From: Paenibacillus sp. FSL H7-0326 | Lineage (GTDB): Bacteria > Bacillota > Bacilli > Paenibacillales > Paenibacillaceae | DNA length: 64,000 nt | Assembly (NCBI RefSeq): GCF_001955535.1 | Contig: NZ_MPVN01000001.1 | Location: 1,922,001-1,986,000 of the forward strand | Reading direction: 5' to 3' | Shown: positions 9,385-17,767 of the stretch, in pieces | How positions within the stretch are numbered: position 1 is the stretch's first letter | Layout: each line of letters begins with the position of its first letter | Made by a program: the position numbers and the translations under genes | The notes under the pieces: generated by a model | The model's database searches: none | What the model saw: only the letters and a program-made list of their open reading frames with translations | Told to the model about the DNA's origin: nothing

Positions 9385-9390
9385 AGTCTG

Positions 9391-10659
9391 CTAAACAGAT
9401 AACGAATGATTCTCGGCAATCAGCGAGCTCTCGTTGACATTCTTAGAATTGGGCAGGCCCCGGGTCGTTCTATCATAGAACCAATAGATCCCGACCAAGA
9501 GCACAATAATCCCGCTTATCATAATCACTTGTGCTGGACTGATGAATTGGCCCAGAATTCCTCCTGCCAATGACCCAAGCGGCATGGCTACTCCACTTAA
9601 ACTATAAGAGGCAGAGAACACACGACCCAGCAGATGCTGCGGGATTCCTTTTTGAAGATACGTATTGATTAGAATATTCGTTATGCCCCCAGGAAACCAG
9701 GCCAGCCCATAGACAGCGATCGCCAACCCTAGATTCGTAGTGAACATGGACAGCGACCACAGCACTCCACTGACTACAAATGCGGCAGCATAAATTTTGC
9801 CCATGCCGTATTGTTCAAGCTTTAGATAAGGAGCAAGAAGAGCACCGAGCATACTGCCGACAGCCTGCGCCATAAGCAGGAATCCATAAACCTCAGCTCC
9901 ACCATGCATCCTGCCGAACTCCGGCAGTACAACGAACGTAGCTCCGCCGACACAATTGATTACGATCACGCCCATCAGCAGACGAGAAACGGATTTACTT
10001 AACAGTATTCTGACACCTTCAACCAGCTCGACTTTATAATTACTGAGGAATGTACGGAGATGGAAAGTGTTCTCTGAATCCTTCTTAGGTATCTTCGGCA
10101 GGCGAATCATGGAGAAGATGATGGTTCCCATCATGAACATGACAGAATCCAGCAAGTAGATGGATACTGCACCGAAGGCCACAATGATGACACCAGAAAC
10201 GGCGTTGCATGCTGTATCAATACCTTGATTGGCAAAGGTGAATAAGGAGTTGGCTTTGGACAGGTCTTTGGATTCAACAAATTTGGGAAGTGCGGATACT
10301 TGGGCAGGATAGACGAACATATTCAGCGAGGATAGAATTGGGAAGATCACCAAGACAAGACCTACGGTCAGAAAGCCCATATAATCCGCTAAGGGAATGA
10401 GCAGCAGGATCACCGCTTGTGAGAGCTGTGTCACTATTAATAATCTGCGAATCGATATTCGATCAATGATCGGACCGGAGATGAATTGAATAAACCTTGG
10501 AAAGATGGATAGAAAGCCCGCGAGCCCTGTATATAAAGTAGATCCTCCGAGCTCCGATACAAGCCACATGGCTGCCACAGCGTACAGAGAGTCACCGATG
10601 TTCGTGATGACCCTTCCCAGAAACATAAACCAGAAGTTCCTATTCGTCCACAGACTCAT
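9391..10659 (-). CDS. MFS transporter, putative drug exporter
   Basis: A 422-residue major facilitator with about twelve predicted membrane segments, resembling the MFS_3 / macrolide-efflux-like group. It begins MSLWTNRNFWFMFLGRVITNIGDSLY, typical of that group. The ATG overlaps the stop of the upstream regulator as ATGA, and its ribosome site AAGGAGACAAAGGA is inside the regulator gene, so the pair is coupled. The arrangement of an ArsR-like regulator followed by an exporter suggests induction by a toxic compound or drug. The substrate is not determinable from sequence. Confidence 0.85.
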   Translation of the reverse strand: MSLWTNRNFWFMFLGRVITNIGDSLYAVAAMWLVSELGGSTLYTGLAGFLSIFPRFIQFISGPIIDRISIRRLLIVTQLSQAVILLLIPLADYMGFLTVGLVLVIFPILSSLNMFVYPAQVSALPKFVESKDLSKANSLFTFANQGIDTACNAVSGVIIVAFGAVSIYLLDSVMFMMGTIIFSMIRLPKIPKKDSENTFHLRTFLSNYKVELVEGVRILLSKSVSRLLMGVIVINCVGGATFVVLPEFGRMHGGAEVYGFLLMAQAVGSMLGALLAPYLKLEQYGMGKIYAAAFVVSGVLWSLSMFTTNLGLAIAVYGLAWFPGGITNILINTYLQKGIPQHLLGRVFSASYSLSGVAMPLGSLAGGILGQFISPAQVIMISGIIVLLVGIYWFYDRTTRGLPNSKNVNESSLIAENHSLSV

Positions 10660-11180
10660 TCCTTTGTCTCCTTCTCCACAGGCTGATCATCCTGTGACTC
10701 AACAGATTTGATCATCACACCGATACTGAACTCTTCATATTCGCCATTCTCTTGTTTACCCGATGTTTTCTGAACCCATTGCTCAAGAAAGACCTTAAAT
10801 TCCTCTGTCAGCTCTGCTTCCTGCTCTTTAGTCAACATGAGCCGAAGATTGATCGTCGTTGATTTTTTGGATGAATAGCCTGCACTGATTACGGGATCGA
10901 GGGCCTCTGGAGATGACGAATTAAACCATTTTGATCTGGATTGGTAGTACTTCTCTGTAACACCGCCGATCTTCTTCTCCTCCACGAGGTCGAGTAATCC
11001 CCCTTCGTACAGCTTCGTGATGTGATAATGCACGTTCCCGCCCGACTCACCCAACAGGTCTGCTACTTGCTTTGCCGTTCTGGGGGTCGTGGTCAATTGC
11101 CCTATAATCTTCACCCGAAGTGCATTGCCAAGCAGCTTAGACTGTTCTATAGAGACATTCAGCATATTGTTATCACTCAT
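10656..11180 (-). CDS. ArsR-like winged-helix regulator
   Basis: A 174-residue DNA-binding protein, probably a repressor of the adjoining exporter. The N-terminal 85 residues form a winged helix of the ArsR/HTH_20 type: LGNALRVKIIGQL, TAKQVADLLGES, then GNVHYHITKLYEGGLL. No Cys-based metal site is visible, so it is unlikely to be a metal sensor. The C-terminal half is acidic and probably mediates dimerisation or ligand binding. AGGAGG lies eight bases before the ATG. A perfect palindrome GATCTAA-N4-TTAGATC sits just upstream and is a candidate autoregulatory site. Confidence 0.82.
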   Translation of the reverse strand: MSDNNMLNVSIEQSKLLGNALRVKIIGQLTTTPRTAKQVADLLGESGGNVHYHITKLYEGGLLDLVEEKKIGGVTEKYYQSRSKWFNSSSPEALDPVISAGYSSKKSTTINLRLMLTKEQEAELTEEFKVFLEQWVQKTSGKQENGEYEEFSIGVMIKSVESQDDQPVEKETKE

Positions 11181-11203
11181 TAGGTCTACCTCCTATTTAT
11201 AAC

Positions 11204-11221
11204 GATCTAATTATTTAGATC
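11204..11221. promoter_or_regulatory. Palindromic candidate operator of the ArsR-like regulator
   Basis: GATCTAA (11204-11210), four bases, TTAGATC (11215-11221): a perfect 7-bp inverted repeat in the 5' region of the regulator/exporter operon, about 15 bp before its Shine-Dalgarno. Use as an operator is inferred from position. Confidence 0.5.
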
Positions 11222-11289
11222 ATCAATCTGTAAAGTTAGATTATCACAACAGGAAAAGTTTGTAAATAGGCATTTTAGAAAATATAGAC

Positions 11290-11317
11290 TTATCCCCCAT
11301 TAATCAGTTTATCCCCC
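11290..11317 (+). repeat. Direct repeat TTATCCCCC upstream of the GAF kinase gene
   Basis: TTATCCCCC occurs at 11290-11298 and again at 11309-11317, start to start 19 bp. It is about 100 bp before the kinase start in the divergent intergenic region. It could be a regulator site; nothing else supports that. Confidence 0.4.
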
Positions 11318-11417
11318 TCTTTTATTATAAGAGAATTCAAACTATTATAGAGGTTAGGGCTTAATAGAATATAGAGAATTTATGCAAAAGTACTCGATTA
11401 GGAGGAATCAGGCAGTC

Positions 11418-12635
11418 ATGTTAAAAACAGAGTACATTGATGTTCTCTCAGTGATCTCACATAAGCTGTATGATTCTGCTGCGAATGTGATGAATACAGC
11501 CAGTAAGCTCATACCCGCTAACACGTTTTGTATAGCGAACCTGGATCACCTATCTACGAAAGTGCTCAAATCTTTTAATCGAGACAAGCTTATTCTTGAA
11601 GAAGGGCTGGTCGTCGATAATGCAGAGTCGTATTGTGCTCTCGTTACCGAACATGCTCAGGGACCGCTCATCATTGATAATAATCTGACCCATCCTTTAA
11701 CCAAGGATATGGATGCCACTCGATTCGTTGGGGGCTGCTCGTTCATCGGGGTGCCTATAAGGAATGAGAAGGGGGAATTTTATGGGTCCCTCTGTTCCTT
11801 TGATCCTGGATTCTACCGCTATCAGCAGCGAGATGTTGATCTTCTTCTCTCCCTGTCTTCCTTCTATACAGATCTTCTTGAGCTTGAGTCCACCCTTGAC
11901 CGGTTACAGATCGCCGAGCAAGCTGCCGAGCAGGTTCTCGATAATAAAAAAAATCTGCTGGCCGTGCTTAGTCATGAAATCCGTACACCGATGAATGGGG
12001 TGCTGGGTATGGCCGACTTGCTCAAATCAACCGATTTGAATGAGGATCAAGCTCTATACGTCAATGTTATAGAAGAGAGCGGCAATCATCTGCTGAACAT
12101 GATGGACCAGATATTGGAGTATTCCAAGATGGAAGCCGGCGCCATTTCAATTGAAAATCATCCTTTTCAATTAACTGAAGTCATTGAGCATGTTATACAG
12201 CTGTTCACTCCCGAAGCGCAGAAAAAGGGAATTCGATTATATGCTGAATACCATGTAAGTCAGGATTTAGTACTGCATGGAGACAGTCAGAAGATACGTC
12301 AAATCTTGATTAACCTGCTTGGAAACGCCATCAAGTTCACCGAGCAGGGTGAAGTCGGTATCTCTGTCCGATTTGAGGATGGGGCAGAGAATGCCGCGAA
12401 TATTTGTTTTGAAGTAAGAGATACAGGGGTTGGTATCCCTGCGGATCGGATCGATCTTCTCTTCAAATCCTTCTCCCAAATCCATACCAACCAAGGTAAA
12501 TTTGGAGGAGCAGGACTTGGGCTGTCCATTTGCAAGCACCTGGCTGAATTAATGGGCGGATCGGTGTGGCTTGAAGAAACGAGCGAGCGCGGAAGCCGGT
12601 TTATATTTAAATTTTGCAGCTGCGCAGCCTCATAA
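11418..12635 (+). CDS. GAF-domain sensor histidine kinase (orphan)
   Basis: A cytoplasmic sensor kinase of about 405 residues. An N-terminal GAF domain (about 15-155) is followed by a short coiled coil, a HisKA domain with the phosphoacceptor His near 186 in LSHEIRTPMNG, and a HATPase_c domain with N-box (LLGNAIKFT), DTGVGIP and GGAGLGLSI. There is no transmembrane segment and no receiver domain. No response regulator gene adjoins it. The ATG at 11418 is preferred over that at 11382 because AGGAGG precedes it by 12 bases and the earlier one has no site. The HEIRTPMNG form is typical of hybrid kinases, so phosphotransfer to a distant partner is likely. Confidence 0.85.
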   Translation: MLKTEYIDVLSVISHKLYDSAANVMNTASKLIPANTFCIANLDHLSTKVLKSFNRDKLILEEGLVVDNAESYCALVTEHAQGPLIIDNNLTHPLTKDMDATRFVGGCSFIGVPIRNEKGEFYGSLCSFDPGFYRYQQRDVDLLLSLSSFYTDLLELESTLDRLQIAEQAAEQVLDNKKNLLAVLSHEIRTPMNGVLGMADLLKSTDLNEDQALYVNVIEESGNHLLNMMDQILEYSKMEAGAISIENHPFQLTEVIEHVIQLFTPEAQKKGIRLYAEYHVSQDLVLHGDSQKIRQILINLLGNAIKFTEQGEVGISVRFEDGAENAANICFEVRDTGVGIPADRIDLLFKSFSQIHTNQGKFGGAGLGLSICKHLAELMGGSVWLEETSERGSRFIFKFCSCAAS

Positions 12636-12650
12636 GTTATTCAATAAATA

Positions 12651-12679
12651 AGGAGCAGCCGTCTTAGCGAGCTGCTCCT
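12651..12679 (+). terminator. Terminator after the GAF kinase gene
   Basis: AGGAGCAGC (12651-12659) pairs with GCTGCTCCT (12671-12679) and is followed by TTGACATT. It is 16 bases after the kinase stop and may also serve the convergent reductase gene. Confidence 0.75.
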
Positions 12680-12771
12680 TTGACATTCGTATGAAGTTAA
12701 ATACCGCCGGATCGGTTCAACCCTTGTTCTTTCTTTAGAATAGTTTCCTCATATTTTAATATTTTATCACC

Positions 12772-13764
12772 TTAGCGGGAGAGCGCACCGACCACAGGAT
12801 GCGGAACATATGGCTCTTCCAGTGCAGTAATCTCTTCAGGCGTCAATTTAATCGACAATGCGGCAGCCGCATTCTCAAGGTGAGATATTTTTGTTGCACC
12901 TATGATCGGTGCGGTGACAGGTTCTTTTTGCAGCAGCCAGGCAAGTGCTATTTGCGCACGAGGGACCCCGCGTTTCTCTGCGATCGCCGCAAGCTGATCC
13001 ACAATCAAGCGATCTTTGTCCGCCATCGGATCGTATTTGGACTTCGCCGTTTGATCCGTCTCGGAACGATGGGTTGTCTCCTCCCAATCTCGTGTCAATC
13101 TGCCACCGGCAAGCGGACTGTACGGGATCACGCCGATCTTCTCTTCCCGGCACAGCGGCAGCATCTCACGCTCCTCTTCCCGATAGATCAAGTTCAAATG
13201 ATTCTGCATGGACACAAAGCGAGTCCAGCCATTACGCTCTGCTACATTCAGCGCTTTCAAGAACTGCCATGCATACATCGCCGAAGCACCAATGTACCTT
13301 GCTTTGCCGGCCTTCACCACGTCATGCAGTGCCTCCATGGTTTCCTCGATTGGCGTTTCATAGTCCCAGCGGTGAATTTGGTACAGATCTACATAATCGG
13401 TCCCCAGCCTTTTTAAGCTTTTATCAATTTCACTCATAATGGCCTTACGGGAAAGACCTGCGCCATTGGGACCCTGGTGCATGCGAAAATGCACCTTTGT
13501 CGCCAAGACAATTTCGTCACGATTGGCGTAATCCTTCAGCGCTCTGCCAACGATCTCCTCGCTTGTCCCATCCGAGTATACATTCGCTGTATCAAAGAAA
13601 TTGATACCCAGCTCAAGCGCTTTTTTAATTACCGGACGGCTGTTCTCTTCATTAAGTACCCAGGGGTGAATCCAGCGGTCTGCTTCTCCAAAGCCCATGC
13701 AGCCAAGACAAAGCCGGGATACATCCAAACCGGTATTTCCAAGCTTTACGTATTCCATTTCCAT
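12772..13764 (-). CDS. Aldo/keto reductase
   Basis: A 330-residue NADPH-dependent oxidoreductase of the aldo/keto reductase superfamily, nearest in look to YajO/Tas-like members. The conserved residues are present: Asp and Tyr in FFDTANVYSDG, Lys in LATKVHF, His in LYQIHRWD, and the C-terminal cofactor motif PIIGATKISHLENA. GAGGTG lies eight bases before the ATG. It is a single-gene unit behind a MerR-type promoter, which suggests induction by a reactive aldehyde, quinone or redox stress. The natural substrate is not determinable. Confidence 0.9.
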   Translation of the reverse strand: MEMEYVKLGNTGLDVSRLCLGCMGFGEADRWIHPWVLNEENSRPVIKKALELGINFFDTANVYSDGTSEEIVGRALKDYANRDEIVLATKVHFRMHQGPNGAGLSRKAIMSEIDKSLKRLGTDYVDLYQIHRWDYETPIEETMEALHDVVKAGKARYIGASAMYAWQFLKALNVAERNGWTRFVSMQNHLNLIYREEEREMLPLCREEKIGVIPYSPLAGGRLTRDWEETTHRSETDQTAKSKYDPMADKDRLIVDQLAAIAEKRGVPRAQIALAWLLQKEPVTAPIIGATKISHLENAAAALSIKLTPEEITALEEPYVPHPVVGALSR

Positions 13765-13816
13765 TCTGTAAGCACCTCAGTTTCCATTAATGTCATCAGC
13801 TCGGCTGATCCCCGTT

Positions 13817-13847
13817 ATTATCACACTTGGAGTTAACTCCAAGTCAA
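13817..13847 (-). promoter_or_regulatory. MerR-type promoter (19-bp spacer) of the aldo/keto reductase gene
   Basis: On the minus strand: -35 TTGACT (13842-13847), a 19-base spacer, -10 GATAAT (13817-13822). The spacer holds the perfect palindrome CTTGGAGTTAACTCCAAG (20 bp with flanks, 13825-13844). An over-long spacer filled by a dyad is the hallmark of MerR-family activation by DNA distortion. No MerR gene adjoins, so the activator is encoded elsewhere. Confidence 0.85.
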
Positions 13848-13914
13848 TACCTATTTAGAAGATTAGCTCATTAATGAGGGTACTCTTTGAGGGTAATCTT
13901 ATATAATCATGTGC

Positions 13915-14796
13915 TTATGCGCCTGTACCGAATCTTTTGCGATAACCGCATTTACGACACAGCTCCTCCACCGCTTCCCGCCGCGAGAAGCCATAGAACA
14001 GGTTATTTGCCCGCTCACCCTCCACAATCTCGGAGAACGGAGTGCTGTTTATATTTCCTAGATTAATAACACCCTCGCCGTCCAGACAGCACGGAATGAC
14101 AGTGCCATCCACCAATACCCCGGCTTGTGTTCTAAGCCCATGACAGAAGCCTTTGCCATCATCCTCCTGAGCTGCTAGAGACGGCCATTCAAACTCATGA
14201 TCCTGATTCAAGTAAATGTTCTTCGCGATCTTAACTCCGCTGCCGGGTGTCACCTTCTCCTCAATCTTGAAGTCCAGTTGAAATTCTCTCTCCAGCACTT
14301 CAAGCGTTTCCCGATTACGCTGCTTCTCCAGATTGGTCATGTTGTCCTGTGTCAAATTCCACAATCGGAAGGATACAATGATATCTTGTTTGACCGCTTC
14401 ACGGACAAACGAAATAATACTCGTAAGATATCCTTCCCGATTCGTCGAACCCTCATGGCCGTCAAAGCTGTGCAGCGAAAAATTCATCTGTCTTACTGCA
14501 GGCTTACCAAGAATCCGATGCTTCGCCTTCTCGATCAGCGTTCCGTTCGTCGTCATGTTCACTTTGAACCCCTTGGTATATGCAGCATCCAGCAGCTGAT
14601 CCAGCTTCGGGTGCAGCAGCGGCTCGCCTTTGACATGCAAATAGATGTGGTTCGTATGCGGTTTGATCTGATCCAGAATATGGTCAAAAGTATCCAACTG
14701 CATAAATTTAGCCTGACGGCTGGTCTGCGGACAGAAGCTGCAGGCAAGATTACAGATGCTCGTAATTTCAACGTATACCTTCTTGAATGTCTTCAA
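13915..14796 (-). CDS. Radical SAM / SPASM-like protein
   Basis: A 293-residue radical SAM enzyme. Cys15, Cys19 and Cys22 form the CxxxCxxC motif that binds the SAM-cleaving Fe-S cluster. GEPLLHP and the later NMTTNGT segment match the radical SAM barrel. The C-terminus carries further Cys residues (FCHG, IPCCLDG, LCRKCGYR) in a SPASM-like pattern, pointing to auxiliary Fe-S ligation. The start codon is TTG, with GGAG ten bases upstream. It is third in an operon after a polysaccharide deacetylase and a YkyA-like lipoprotein, 41 bases after the latter. No small peptide substrate gene is visible nearby, so a RiPP role is unsupported; the reaction is unknown. Confidence 0.82.
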   Translation of the reverse strand: MKTFKKVYVEITSICNLACSFCPQTSRQAKFMQLDTFDHILDQIKPHTNHIYLHVKGEPLLHPKLDQLLDAAYTKGFKVNMTTNGTLIEKAKHRILGKPAVRQMNFSLHSFDGHEGSTNREGYLTSIISFVREAVKQDIIVSFRLWNLTQDNMTNLEKQRNRETLEVLEREFQLDFKIEEKVTPGSGVKIAKNIYLNQDHEFEWPSLAAQEDDGKGFCHGLRTQAGVLVDGTVIPCCLDGEGVINLGNINSTPFSEIVEGERANNLFYGFSRREAVEELCRKCGYRKRFGTGA

Positions 14797-14837
14797 CTCG
14801 AACGTTCTCCATTCTTTGTAAGATCTGTTCTACCAGT

Positions 14838-15503
14838 TTACAACATTGCCTTGATCTCTGCTACAACAGCCTCGTGCTTATCATTGAATGCCTTCGTCGC
14901 CTCATTAAACTCATTCTTTATCTCATTCACTTCTGCAAATACAAGATTACGTTCAGCCACCTTTGCTTTGAGCTCAGTGATCGAGAGAAAGCTGCCCTTC
15001 TCTTCCAGCAGAGCGTACAGCTCGGTTTCTATCTGGAGAGCCAATTCATATTGGTAATACAGCTGATCAAACATACGCTGCCGCTCTTGATAGTCAGCCC
15101 ACAGCTCCTCTGCCTGGAGGGATATTCCTTCGCTGACCTTGCTGTTTCTGAAGACAGACAGCTCTTCCTCCCAGCGCTCACTCTGGATTTCGGCAGCATC
15201 CATTATGGATTTCGAAGCATGGAGCAGCTCATCGCGCTCTTTTACATGAATCTGTGCTTGGTCCAACAGCACTGCGAGCTCCTTATTTTCTTCTCTACCT
15301 TGATCCAAAATCGCTTCATAGAGGACCATATCCTCCTCTTCAAGCGCTGCAAGCTGATTCAGATTGGAATGCATCTGATTCTCGGTTTGTACTGTCGTCT
15401 CGATCGCATGCACCATATTGAACGCTTCCTCCTTACTGCAGGCGGTCAGCATGATGATGCTCACGAAGAATAATGCGAGCTTTCTAAGTCTACCCCTTAC
15501 CAT
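14838..15503 (-). CDS. YkyA-like cell-wall lipoprotein
   Basis: A 221-residue lipoprotein with an N-terminal signal ending in the lipobox LTAC, so Cys22 would be lipidated and the protein held on the outer face of the membrane. The rest is almost wholly charged alpha-helix with coiled-coil character, as in the B. subtilis YkyA family of putative cell-wall binding lipoproteins. GAGAGGA precedes the ATG. It starts 18 bases after the deacetylase gene and is followed by the radical SAM gene, so the three are probably co-transcribed. The molecular function of the family is not established. Confidence 0.78.
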   Translation of the reverse strand: MVRGRLRKLALFFVSIIMLTACSKEEAFNMVHAIETTVQTENQMHSNLNQLAALEEEDMVLYEAILDQGREENKELAVLLDQAQIHVKERDELLHASKSIMDAAEIQSERWEEELSVFRNSKVSEGISLQAEELWADYQERQRMFDQLYYQYELALQIETELYALLEEKGSFLSITELKAKVAERNLVFAEVNEIKNEFNEATKAFNDKHEAVVAEIKAML

Positions 15504-15521
15504 ACCGGTCTTCCTCTCTAT

Positions 15522-16427
15522 CTATAGCCTTGTATCGTGTGGAAAATTCATTACAAAGTGCTGCTCGGGATTGTAAGCCTCAACTTTATACCCCATTCTC
15601 TTCAAATATTGAATAATTGCTGGCAGTGCTGCGAGTGTTTGCTCCTTCTCATGAAACAGGATGACTTCCACATCCCGGTGCGCATCCTTCTTGACGTTGC
15701 TTATAATCTGCTTCGGCTTGCCCTGCAAATCCCAGTCAAGTGAATCAATGGTCCAGTCCCACAGCTTGTAGCCTGAATCGGCAATATCCTCTCGGAACTC
15801 CTCGCCAATCTGTGGTGCACTTCCAAAAGGCGCACGTACCAGCTCCGGTGCATAGCCTGTAATCTCCTGAATAATTGCCTGCTCTTCATTGACCTCACCC
15901 AGAAAATTTTGAGAACCGCCGCTCTTATATAAATGATGATAATTATGACTCATAGTGTGCATCCCCGGATAGTGGCCTTCCTCCGTAAGCCGTTTCACCG
16001 CATCTGGATATTTATGTATTTCAGTACCGATCATAAAAAACGTCGCCTTTACATCGTGCTGCTGCAGAACATCGAGAATAGCATCGGTATATTTACTCGG
16101 CCCATCATCAAATGTAATATAGGCTGTCTTCTCTACATTTCCTTTATAAATGACGGGCAGTTTCTTCTCCGTCTTCACTACGGTAAATCCTTCCAGCAGG
16201 CTCGGCTGTTCTATCTCCGTCTGGACTCCCTCATACTGTCCGAAGAGGCTTGTATCCATGCTGCCAAAACTCCATATCAGTAAGATCACGCCGGCCACAA
16301 CGAATGAAGCGATGAAGCTGCGATAAATTCTCTTTCTTTTACGATTTCTTTTACGATTAGCTCTGTGAATTGTTCTTCTATGGAGACTGTGATCTGTACG
16401 TTGTGCTGTTCTTCGATCTCTTCTCAA
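15522..16427 (-). CDS. Membrane-anchored polysaccharide deacetylase (NodB domain)
   Basis: Predicted to remove N-acetyl groups from a cell-envelope polysaccharide such as peptidoglycan. The 301-residue protein has an Arg/Lys-rich N-terminus, one membrane segment (about residues 35-57) and an extracellular NodB domain. Visible motifs are TFDDGPS (catalytic and metal Asp), HTMSH (metal His pair), RAPFGS, and the LWDWTIDSLDW segment. The start is TTG in a weak ribosome-site context (AGAAGTG); no better start precedes the membrane helix. It heads the three-gene envelope operon. Whether it acts on GlcNAc or MurNAc cannot be read from the sequence. Confidence 0.88.
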   Translation of the reverse strand: MRRDRRTAQRTDHSLHRRTIHRANRKRNRKRKRIYRSFIASFVVAGVILLIWSFGSMDTSLFGQYEGVQTEIEQPSLLEGFTVVKTEKKLPVIYKGNVEKTAYITFDDGPSKYTDAILDVLQQHDVKATFFMIGTEIHKYPDAVKRLTEEGHYPGMHTMSHNYHHLYKSGGSQNFLGEVNEEQAIIQEITGYAPELVRAPFGSAPQIGEEFREDIADSGYKLWDWTIDSLDWDLQGKPKQIISNVKKDAHRDVEVILFHEKEQTLAALPAIIQYLKRMGYKVEAYNPEQHFVMNFPHDTRL

Positions 16428-16592
16428 ACGGTGTCACTTCTTTCAAGATGTGGTTTTATAAACATTGATTCGTCTTTCTATTATTTAGGTTAAAATAAAT
16501 AGCCTCGACTTGAATGACAACCAGGTAACAATCGAATAAAATAATCTTAATAAAACAATATTCCTAATATATCCAAAGGAGCGATGCTCCAC

Positions 16593-17618
16593 TTGAGTCC
16601 CTTTCTATCACTAACTATTCAAAATTTCATAGACTCTTGTCTGGAAAGCTACTATGCCAAGCACAAAGAGGCCGTGCTCGTGATCGGCACTGTCTATCGT
16701 AATGAAAGACGCGTATATGGAATCGGTGATTTAAGTCCCTATCCAACGTCTGAATATAGCAGACTGATCTACGAGATCGGCTCGATTACCAAGCTGTTCA
16801 CGGTGTCTTTACTGGCCCAGCTGCATTATGACGGCTTCCTGACGATCGACGAATCACTTGGACAATATGTCCCCCTGCTCCCGCCCGACTCGCCGGTCAC
16901 ATTTAAGCATCTGGCGACCCACACCTCGGGTCTGCCGTCACGAAGCCTTTTACGGGAAACCAGAAATTTATTCGATACCAGGAACAGCCGTGATCCTTAT
17001 TCTGCATTCAGCTTATCCGAAGCCGCGTTCTATTTGCGCAAAATTTCAGCTAAGGAGGCTGGGATTAAATATCAATATTCCAACGCAGGGATGGGACTGC
17101 TGGGACATGTTCTGGCCACAGAGCTTCAGACGACATATGAGCTGGCCGTACAGGATGGAATTACCATTCCCCTGCAAATGCAGGACACCGCAATCCACCT
17201 CTCCTCCGAAGCACGGGAGAGACTTGTACCCGGGTATACCGGCCGGCGGAGAGCCGCTGAGCTTGTACTTCAGGATTTTCCTGGCACCGGTGCATTCCGC
17301 TCCAGCATCAGCGATCTGTTAACGTTTCTATCCGTACATATGGGCCTACACCCGGACAAGGAAATGACCAGCATCTATTCTATTACCCAGCAATTACACT
17401 TTCAAAAAAATGACACGTTTGGCGTTGGGCTCGGCTGGTTTCACCAGCTTAAAGATAACCTCATTTGGCATAATGGCGGTACTCATGGCTATATGAGCTT
17501 TATGGGCTTCCTTCCTGAACAGGAGATCGGGGTTGTCGTGCTGTCTAACAAGCGCACCTCCTCCTTCGCAATGAATCCAACCCACATCGGAATGGAGCTG
17601 CTAAGGAGGGTAAAATAA
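16593..17618 (+). CDS. Class C beta-lactamase-like serine hydrolase
   Basis: A 341-residue penicillin-binding-protein-fold hydrolase. Motifs are SITK (SxxK, nucleophile Ser and Lys) in YEIGSITKLFT, YSN (YxN) in YQYSNAGMG, and HNG in WHNGGTHGYMSF. There is no signal peptide, so it may act in the cytoplasm as an esterase or D-aminopeptidase-type enzyme rather than as a true beta-lactamase. AAAGGAG lies only two bases before the ATG at 16584 but eleven before the in-frame TTG at 16593, so I prefer TTG. The ribosome site is inside a small hairpin, GGAGC-GAT-GCTCC (16578-16590), which could dampen translation. Confidence 0.82.
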   Translation: MSPFLSLTIQNFIDSCLESYYAKHKEAVLVIGTVYRNERRVYGIGDLSPYPTSEYSRLIYEIGSITKLFTVSLLAQLHYDGFLTIDESLGQYVPLLPPDSPVTFKHLATHTSGLPSRSLLRETRNLFDTRNSRDPYSAFSLSEAAFYLRKISAKEAGIKYQYSNAGMGLLGHVLATELQTTYELAVQDGITIPLQMQDTAIHLSSEARERLVPGYTGRRRAAELVLQDFPGTGAFRSSISDLLTFLSVHMGLHPDKEMTSIYSITQQLHFQKNDTFGVGLGWFHQLKDNLIWHNGGTHGYMSFMGFLPEQEIGVVVLSNKRTSSFAMNPTHIGMELLRRVK

Positions 17619-17717
17619 TTAAGCGAGTGCCTCTCTGCAAAAATGGAGAGAGGACACGTCTGAAACAATGATGCAGTACACATTTTTCCAGTATACTCTA
17701 ATCCGTTCCATGATGAA

Positions 17718-17744
17718 GAGGACAGCACGAATCGCGCTGTCCTC
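17718..17744. terminator. Bidirectional terminator between convergent genes
   Basis: GAGGACAGC (17718-17726) pairs with GCTGTCCTC (17736-17744). On the plus strand it is followed by TCCTTTATTAT. It separates the serine hydrolase gene from the convergent SLH nuclease gene (stop at 17768). Confidence 0.75.
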
Positions 17745-17767
17745 TCCTTTATTATAATGGATAGGTA

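Noticed and set aside
16593..17618. True beta-lactamase resistance gene
   Set aside because: The motifs fit the wider class C / PBP-like hydrolase family, but there is no signal peptide, so an antibiotic-resistance role is unsupported.
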